27,401 nucleotides of DNA from an uncultured Christensenellaceae bacterium. Its GTDB lineage: Bacteria > Bacillota > Clostridia > Christensenellales > UBA3700. The DNA is taken from assembly GCA_910588015.1 (NCBI GenBank), contig CAJUOK010000022.1, positions 1 to 27,401 on the forward strand, in the 5' to 3' direction. Position numbers and translations under genes: made by a program. Positions 23,448 through 27,401 of the stretch are shown in pieces (position 1 is the first letter of the stretch; each line of letters begins with the position of its first letter). The notes under the pieces were generated by a model. It made no database searches. It was not told where the DNA came from and worked only from the letters and a program-made list of their open reading frames with translations.

Positions 23448-23654
23448 TTAAATGTCGCTTACACCCAAAAGATAATCAGTAGTAACGTCAAAAAATTTTG
23501 CTAGCGCAATAATTGCTAATGCACTTGGTATGCGTGTGTTATTTTCCCAACTGCTGATAGCGCTTACACTAATTCCAGTTGATTGTGCTAGCTGAAGTTG
23601 GGTTACCCCTTTTTCTTTTCGCAGGTCTTTTAATCTTTTAATAAATTCATTCAT
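23448..23654 (-). CDS. Small XRE-family repressor
   Basis: The 68-residue protein is almost only a Cro/C1 HTH: LRKEKGVTQLQLAQSTGISV, then SAISSWENNTRIPSALAI and FFDVTTDYLLG, a pattern common to phage and plasmid repressors and clostridial single-domain regulators. The ATG at 23654 is preferred to an earlier TTG. No ribosome binding site is visible upstream. It is divergent from the DUF6809-like gene, with three matching operator-like sites in between, so it very likely represses both directions. The MITE-like element lies beyond its 3' end. The neighbourhood looks acquired, but no integrase or other phage gene is present. Confidence 0.9.
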   Translation of the reverse strand: MNEFIKRLKDLRKEKGVTQLQLAQSTGISVSAISSWENNTRIPSALAIIALAKFFDVTTDYLLGVSDI

Positions 23655-23665
23655 AATTATATTAT

Positions 23666-23745
23666 TACACAATAGTAGAATTATTAATTAAAACTCTACT
23701 ATTGTAGATAAATATTTGACAAATCTACTTTTGTAGAGTTATAAT
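23666..23745. promoter_or_regulatory. Three-operator control region between divergent genes
   Basis: Three 14-bp sites of the form TCTAC-N4-GTAGA occur: O1 TCTACTTTTGTAGA (23724-23737), O2 TCTACTATTGTAGA (23695-23708) and O3, read on the minus strand as TCTACTATTGTGTA (23666-23679, one arm imperfect). Their centres are exactly 29 bp apart. The rightward promoter is TTGACA (23716-23721) and TATAAT (23740-23745), spacer 18, and O1 lies inside that spacer. O3 lies 12 nt before the repressor gene. This is the layout of a phage-like repressor switch. Confidence 0.82.
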
Positions 23746-23766
23746 AAATAAAAAAGGAACAATAAT

Positions 23767-24048
23767 ATGCTTAAATCTCAAATATTACAAATATTTCGTA
23801 TATACGAGAGCAACAAAATTGATATTAGTAAAAAACACGAAAGAGAGTGGAAAGAGGTTGAAAGAATAGAAAGAGCTATTTTAGAGAAGTTTGAATATGA
23901 TGCGCAGTTAAAGCAAATGCTTATTGATTTACAAAATGCGACCAGTGATTACAATAATGCAGACCTTGAGGATAAATTCAAAGAAGGGTTTATATTGGGC
24001 GCGCAAATAGCTTTGGAGATTTGCGGAGCAGAGCGTAGCGACGAATAA
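23767..24048 (+). CDS. DUF6809-like small protein of unknown function
   Basis: The 93-residue, charged, probably all-helical soluble protein has a long Glu/Lys-rich middle (KKHEREWKEVERIERAILEK), then LIDLQNATSDYNNADLEDKF and a final KEGFILGAQIALEICG. The F-x-x-G-F-x-L-G-A pattern with a preceding amphipathic helix is like DUF6809 proteins, short clostridial and phage proteins of unknown role; the family link is from memory of the pattern and needs a profile search. AAAGGAAC stands 6-13 nt before the ATG. It is transcribed from a strong promoter straddled by an operator of the divergent repressor, so it should be silent until that repressor is lost or inactivated. Confidence 0.75.
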   Translation: MLKSQILQIFRIYESNKIDISKKHEREWKEVERIERAILEKFEYDAQLKQMLIDLQNATSDYNNADLEDKFKEGFILGAQIALEICGAERSDE

Positions 24049-24049
24049 A

Positions 24050-24077
24050 AAAAGGAAGGCATTCACCTTCCTTTTTT
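24050..24077. terminator. Bidirectional terminator
   Basis: AAAAGGAAGG (24050-24059) and CCTTCCTTTT (24066-24075) around CATTCA, with T runs on both strands. It separates the DUF6809-like gene (+) from the SDR operon (-). Confidence 0.92.
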
Positions 24078-24092
24078 GTCATCAATAATTTA

Positions 24093-25289
24093 TTATTTCT
24101 TTTTATTAACGAAGACGTTGTTTGTTTCGGTTTCATTTCTAACAGGGTTGACGCCTTGCCATTTTTCGATAAGCTTACCGTTTTCGTCAAATCTGTGAGG
24201 ATAGCAAGCTTTTGCCGTAGCAACAATACCTTCTTCGACAGTGCCGCCGCCGTCATATCCGAGTTCGTCATAGTGCAAGTATTCTTGTACTTTCTTTACG
24301 TCGTCTTCATAGAAGAGGTCTTTGGATTGAATATCCTGCATCAAATAGTTGTAATTCAAACCGCTGTCTTGATTGTCTTTCTTCAGTTTCTTTACGACCG
24401 TCATCTTTACGCCAAGAGCGGCAACGCCTGCGCCTACGCCGAAATACCTCTTTTTGCAACCGATAGTTTCCATAATGAGGTTTATCATATTCTTGAACTT
24501 CCAGTCTTTGTTACCGATAGGCAATCTGTCGCCGTGTTGCGCATAATATGCCGATGCAACGACAGCTTCTGCAATACCGTTGACGTGAATCATATTGGTG
24601 CCGCCCTTCGGGAAGAAGATAGCCGGCATACCTGCGAATCTGTCAAGGAATACTTCTTTCCACAAAGGAGTACGTCCGGGCATACTTCCGAATATGTAAG
24701 GCAATTCAAGAACTACTACGTCCATACCGCCGTTTTCAACGCCGCCGCCTGCTTTGATAAGAGCTTCGCCTTGCTCGACTCTGACTTTGATATAAGGATG
24801 TCTGTCTGCAAGGTGGCTTTCGGGCCAAATTCTGTCAAAATATGCAAAATAGGAGTTGAGAAGAATTGCTTTTTTCACGCCTGCTTCTTTGGCTGCTTCA
24901 AATACAGGGATAACTTTTTCTACAAGATATTTGTGGAAGAAGTCATAACCGCTCACGCCTGTCGGAGTGTGCATTCTGTCGTCAGGACCTACGGCATATA
25001 CGAGAGTGTCGTATCCGGTAAAAATCTTGACCAAGTCTTCTTTTGTTACGGTAGGAGACTCGTCGCCCGGTTTAAGGTTAAAAAGTCTTCCGTAATTTAC
25101 GTCGATTTCGCTAGGCCACCAGTCTGCAGAAAGAGTCAATTCTCCTTCGAGAGCAAGTACGCCTACTTTAGCGCCTTGTCTGATGAATTCCTTTGCGGAG
25201 TAATAACCTAAAAAGCCGGTACCACCGCAAATAAATACGTTTTTAAATTGATGTTTTTGGGTAGATGCGCCCTTTTGATAATTTTCCAT
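24093..25289 (-). CDS. Extended SDR / NAD-dependent epimerase-like protein
   Basis: A 398-residue Rossmann-fold protein. The dinucleotide loop is GGTGFLG (22-28), followed by a beta-alpha-beta pattern, and LLNSYFAYF around Ser146 stands at the usual catalytic Ser/Thr. The active-site Tyr appears to be Tyr166 in HPYIKVRVEQ, but the Lys expected four residues later is Arg170, so it is an atypical, possibly altered, SDR. LPYIFGSMPGRTPLW and GGTNMIHVNGIAEAV are the substrate-domain and C-terminal contact motifs of epimerase-type members. It starts 17 nt after the preceding SDR stop, with AGAGG upstream, and ends before a shared terminator. Substrate unknown; sugar-nucleotide or lipid-linked substrates are possible. 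Confidence 0.88.
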   Translation of the reverse strand: MENYQKGASTQKHQFKNVFICGGTGFLGYYSAKEFIRQGAKVGVLALEGELTLSADWWPSEIDVNYGRLFNLKPGDESPTVTKEDLVKIFTGYDTLVYAVGPDDRMHTPTGVSGYDFFHKYLVEKVIPVFEAAKEAGVKKAILLNSYFAYFDRIWPESHLADRHPYIKVRVEQGEALIKAGGGVENGGMDVVVLELPYIFGSMPGRTPLWKEVFLDRFAGMPAIFFPKGGTNMIHVNGIAEAVVASAYYAQHGDRLPIGNKDWKFKNMINLIMETIGCKKRYFGVGAGVAALGVKMTVVKKLKKDNQDSGLNYNYLMQDIQSKDLFYEDDVKKVQEYLHYDELGYDGGGTVEEGIVATAKACYPHRFDENGKLIEKWQGVNPVRNETETNNVFVNKKK

Positions 25290-25306
25290 ATATATACCTC
25301 TAAAAA

Positions 25307-26923
25307 TTATTTACTTTTTTTCTTTTTAAGTTCATTTTCTTTCTCTATGATATCCATATAGCAGTCAGCGGGGAAGAAATTATTTTCGCTTTCGTCGTGC
25401 GTATCATACCATAATTGAGCGAAGAACGGGATGTGCTTGGACAGTTCGTCAAAATTCCAAGGAGCCGGAGTACAGCATTCGGGACACCAGTGACCGGCTT
25501 TGATTATCGTAAACGGAGAAGAGTCGAATTCGTGACCGTTGTGACACTTCCAAGTAATCTTTTTATAGAGATTACCTTTTTCCATAGTTTCGCTTACGAC
25601 GCTTCCGCCTCTGAATTCTGCGGCTTGCTTCATATCTTCGATATCCAGTTCGCTATCGTCCTTGCTTTCGTCATAGCCGTGGCTGAGGAGATATTTTTTA
25701 GCGTTTTTGATATCCTTTCTTTCTTTATAATCTACAAGATTGCCTTGTTCGTCTTTAATTTGATTTTTGCAGAAAAGGTTAAACTTCGACCAGTCGGTTC
25801 CGATTTCTTCGAATTTTTCTCTCGAACCGTAGAATGCGGTAATACGTCCGTCGATATTGTTGTTGTACCAGAACATCGGCGAGTTGGAATTTTCAAATAG
25901 TTTTTGAATTGTTACTTTGCTTAAGAAGCTCTTTGGCAAAATTGCGCCGAACTTGAAGTACCAGTTGAGTTTTGCCATATTCTTCCAGAAGCTTTCCCAA
26001 GTTTCTGTACGGAATTGGAGATAATCGTTAAGCACGTCGGAATCGTAATACCAGAAACAGTGGAAGTTTCTAGCTGCGCACCAGTTCGGCTTAAAGAACT
26101 GTTCCGGTCTTGCGCCCATAAGAGCAAAACCTGCGTCGAGAGTTTCGTATCCCGTTACGCGGCAAGTGTCTCCGTTGCCGATATTATAAATTTTCTGCCA
26201 GAATTTTGCGGGAAGAGTTCCTTCGCTGTCATATTCGACCAAGTGTTGAAGAGCAAGTCCGCTGTCTCTTGCGGTTGCCCATTCGATAGGCACGTTCCAG
26301 CAAGTGTGGAACATAAGTCCGTCGCTCATATTGTTTTTGAAGAGATTGTCGTGCAACACGCCCGATTGTCTCAATACTACCCAGTTGGGAATATCTGCTT
26401 CAAGAAGGTATCTTTCTGCCTTGAGCTTTGTGATTGCATAAAAGTCATATACGCTCGGCATAAGCGGGTCGCCTACGCGTCCCCAAGGATGTTGCCACGT
26501 TCTGTTGCCGTATTCTGCTACCGTGCCGATATGAACGTACTTGATTTCGTTGGCTCTGGGGCTTTCTTTAATTGCATCTACAAGATTCTTGGTGCCGTTA
26601 AAGTTTGTTTTTTCAGCTGCAACCGGATTGTGGTCGGATATCGGCGGGATTATAGCTGCGCAGTGGAGTATGTAATCGCTCTTTTCAACGACTTTGACAC
26701 AATCTTCCTTGTTGGAAAGGTCGCCGAATAATACTTCTAATTTGCCGCCCGTTTTAAGTTTTGCATATTTTTTCAAAAGAGCTTCTCTCAATTTTTCGTT
26801 GGCTCTCTTTTTTCTCAAAAGGATTACGCAATCGAATTTACCCGTTTCCATCACGCATTTCAATACTTGGCTTCCCATAGAGCCGGATGCGCCGGTTACG
26901 AGCACTGTTTTTCTCTCTGACAT
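25307..26923 (-). CDS. Extended SDR fused to a C-terminal zinc-finger module
   Basis: A 538-residue protein. Residues 1-300 are an extended SDR: TGASGSMG loop (11-17), HIGTVAEYG with Thr134, and YAITK giving Tyr162 and Lys166, so the catalytic set is complete. The middle (about 300-440) is rich in Trp, Phe and Lys and not recognised. Then ITWKCHNGHEFDSSPF and AGHWCPECC place Cys460, His464, Cys480 and Cys483 as a likely zinc site, similar to the W-x-C-x3-H...CPxC pattern of treble-clef zinc-binding repeats (DUF4379-like). A Lys-rich tail ends the chain. The ATG at 26923 has GGAGG 8 nt upstream. It is the first gene of the two-SDR operon. A redox or isomerase enzyme with a binding module is the best reading; substrate and partner are unknown. 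Confidence 0.87.
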   Translation of the reverse strand: MSERKTVLVTGASGSMGSQVLKCVMETGKFDCVILLRKKRANEKLREALLKKYAKLKTGGKLEVLFGDLSNKEDCVKVVEKSDYILHCAAIIPPISDHNPVAAEKTNFNGTKNLVDAIKESPRANEIKYVHIGTVAEYGNRTWQHPWGRVGDPLMPSVYDFYAITKLKAERYLLEADIPNWVVLRQSGVLHDNLFKNNMSDGLMFHTCWNVPIEWATARDSGLALQHLVEYDSEGTLPAKFWQKIYNIGNGDTCRVTGYETLDAGFALMGARPEQFFKPNWCAARNFHCFWYYDSDVLNDYLQFRTETWESFWKNMAKLNWYFKFGAILPKSFLSKVTIQKLFENSNSPMFWYNNNIDGRITAFYGSREKFEEIGTDWSKFNLFCKNQIKDEQGNLVDYKERKDIKNAKKYLLSHGYDESKDDSELDIEDMKQAAEFRGGSVVSETMEKGNLYKKITWKCHNGHEFDSSPFTIIKAGHWCPECCTPAPWNFDELSKHIPFFAQLWYDTHDESENNFFPADCYMDIIEKENELKKKKSK

Positions 26924-27265
26924 TAAATTATCCTCCAAAATATATGTTAATATAATTGTTTTCGGTTTATACCATAATCAAGTATAGCATATTAAATTCG
27001 ATAATGTAAATACTTTTTCATCTTTTTCTGTTAATAATATAGATAAAATAATAAATATATAATTATATAATCAACAAAAGCGTATCAACGGCTTAATATT
27101 ATAATGCAAGATTATTCATAATGGTGTAAGCTTTTAAATGCGTTTTGATTTATATTAATTAAAAACATTGTCGAAAATTAAAATGCACAATATTTTGTGT
27201 CTTTATTATCATTGATAACAACAGGTTGATTATAACAAAATAAGGAGAAATAAGGCTAAAAATAT
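26924..27265. other. AT-rich intergenic region between the SDR operon and the rRNA promoter
   Basis: About 340 bp with no convincing frame on either strand. Minus-strand TGGTATAAA (hexamer 26966-26971) could be an extended -10 for the SDR operon, giving a leader of about 35 nt, but no good -35 is seen. Nothing else clear is visible. Confidence 0.5.
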
Positions 27266-27270
27266 TATGT

Positions 27271-27340
27271 AGAATTTTAGAAATTTTTTTTGAAAAAGTT
27301 TAAAAAAGTAGTTGACACATCCATTTGGTTGTGATAAGAT
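27271..27340 (+). promoter_or_regulatory. Strong stable-RNA promoter with UP element
   Basis: TTGACA (27312-27317), 17-bp spacer, TAAGAT (27335-27340) with extended -10 TG at 27332-27333. Just upstream (27271-27309) are phased A and T tracts such as GAAATTTTTTTTGAAAAAG, typical of an UP element bound by the RNA polymerase alpha subunits. This is the layout of rRNA promoters. Confidence 0.85.
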
Positions 27341-27346
27341 AAGTAG

Positions 27347-27401
27347 GCTGTCACGGAAAGCGTGGTAGCGGAGCACCTTAAAAACTAAACAGAAGAGAGG
27401 A
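27347..27401 (+). ncRNA. Leader of a probable rRNA operon (16S beyond the window)
   Basis: The transcript would start near 27347. It contains a small hairpin (CACG / CGTG around GAAAG) and then ACCTTAAAAACTAAACAGA, which resembles the leader and spacer sequences of Firmicute rRNA operons (ACCTTGAAAACTGAACA type). No 16S sequence is reached, so the product is inferred. Confidence 0.6.

Noticed and set aside
24156..25211. Long (351-codon) open frame antisense to the second SDR gene
   Set aside because: It is the mirror of a well-supported gene; its composition (Phe, Val, Cys rich) and lack of domains are typical of antisense shadow frames.

Overview
The window looks like chromosomal DNA of a low-to-moderate-GC Firmicute of the class Clostridia, probably an uncultured gut-type lineage. 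This rests on strong GGAGG-type ribosome binding sites, a PPi-type phosphofructokinase, a two-subunit class I fumarase, a germination-protease homologue next to rpsT, a yycJ...rlmH cluster and a pth-mfd-lipoprotein cluster. The genus cannot be read from the sequence. TAA, TAG and TGA all serve as stops.

Layout. 1-250: a terminator and the pfp promoter. 250-3625: pfp (+), a short gpr-like protease (-), rpsT (+) and an iron-sulfur/FMN flavoprotein (+). 3714-7089, all on the minus strand: a membrane-anchored XRE regulator whose frame is cut by a TAA, then the operon yycJ-like hydrolase > CPBP membrane protease > rlmH. 7248-8629: fumarate hydratase alpha and beta, overlapping by 13 nt. 8739-12906: a MarR regulator and a heterodimeric ABC exporter, both preceded by the same CTAAC-N3-GTTAG operator. 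12990-14031 (-): a 52-residue zinc-ribbon protein and an M14 metallopeptidase. 14141-21098: tadA (apparently leaderless), pth, mfd and a large PrsA/SurA-like lipoprotein. 21216-22896: a six-helix membrane protein and an ADP-ribose pyrophosphatase-type Nudix enzyme.

22976-24075 is the accessory part. It holds a 364-bp MITE-like element with 19-bp terminal inverted repeats and a candidate 5-bp target duplication. Inside the element is an array of eight 39-bp units arranged as a duplicated 156-bp block. Next to it is a small XRE repressor divergent from a DUF6809-like gene, with three 14-bp operators spaced exactly 29 bp apart between them.

24093-26923 (-) is a two-gene operon of extended SDR proteins, the first of which carries a C-terminal zinc-finger module. 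The window ends in an A/T-tract UP element, a strong extended -10 promoter and what looks like the leader of an rRNA operon.

The least explained pieces are the MITE with its higher-order tandem array, the three-operator XRE/DUF6809 switch, the SDR/zinc-finger operon and the TAA inside the membrane-XRE gene. Housekeeping calls are firm; functions of accessory genes are inference.
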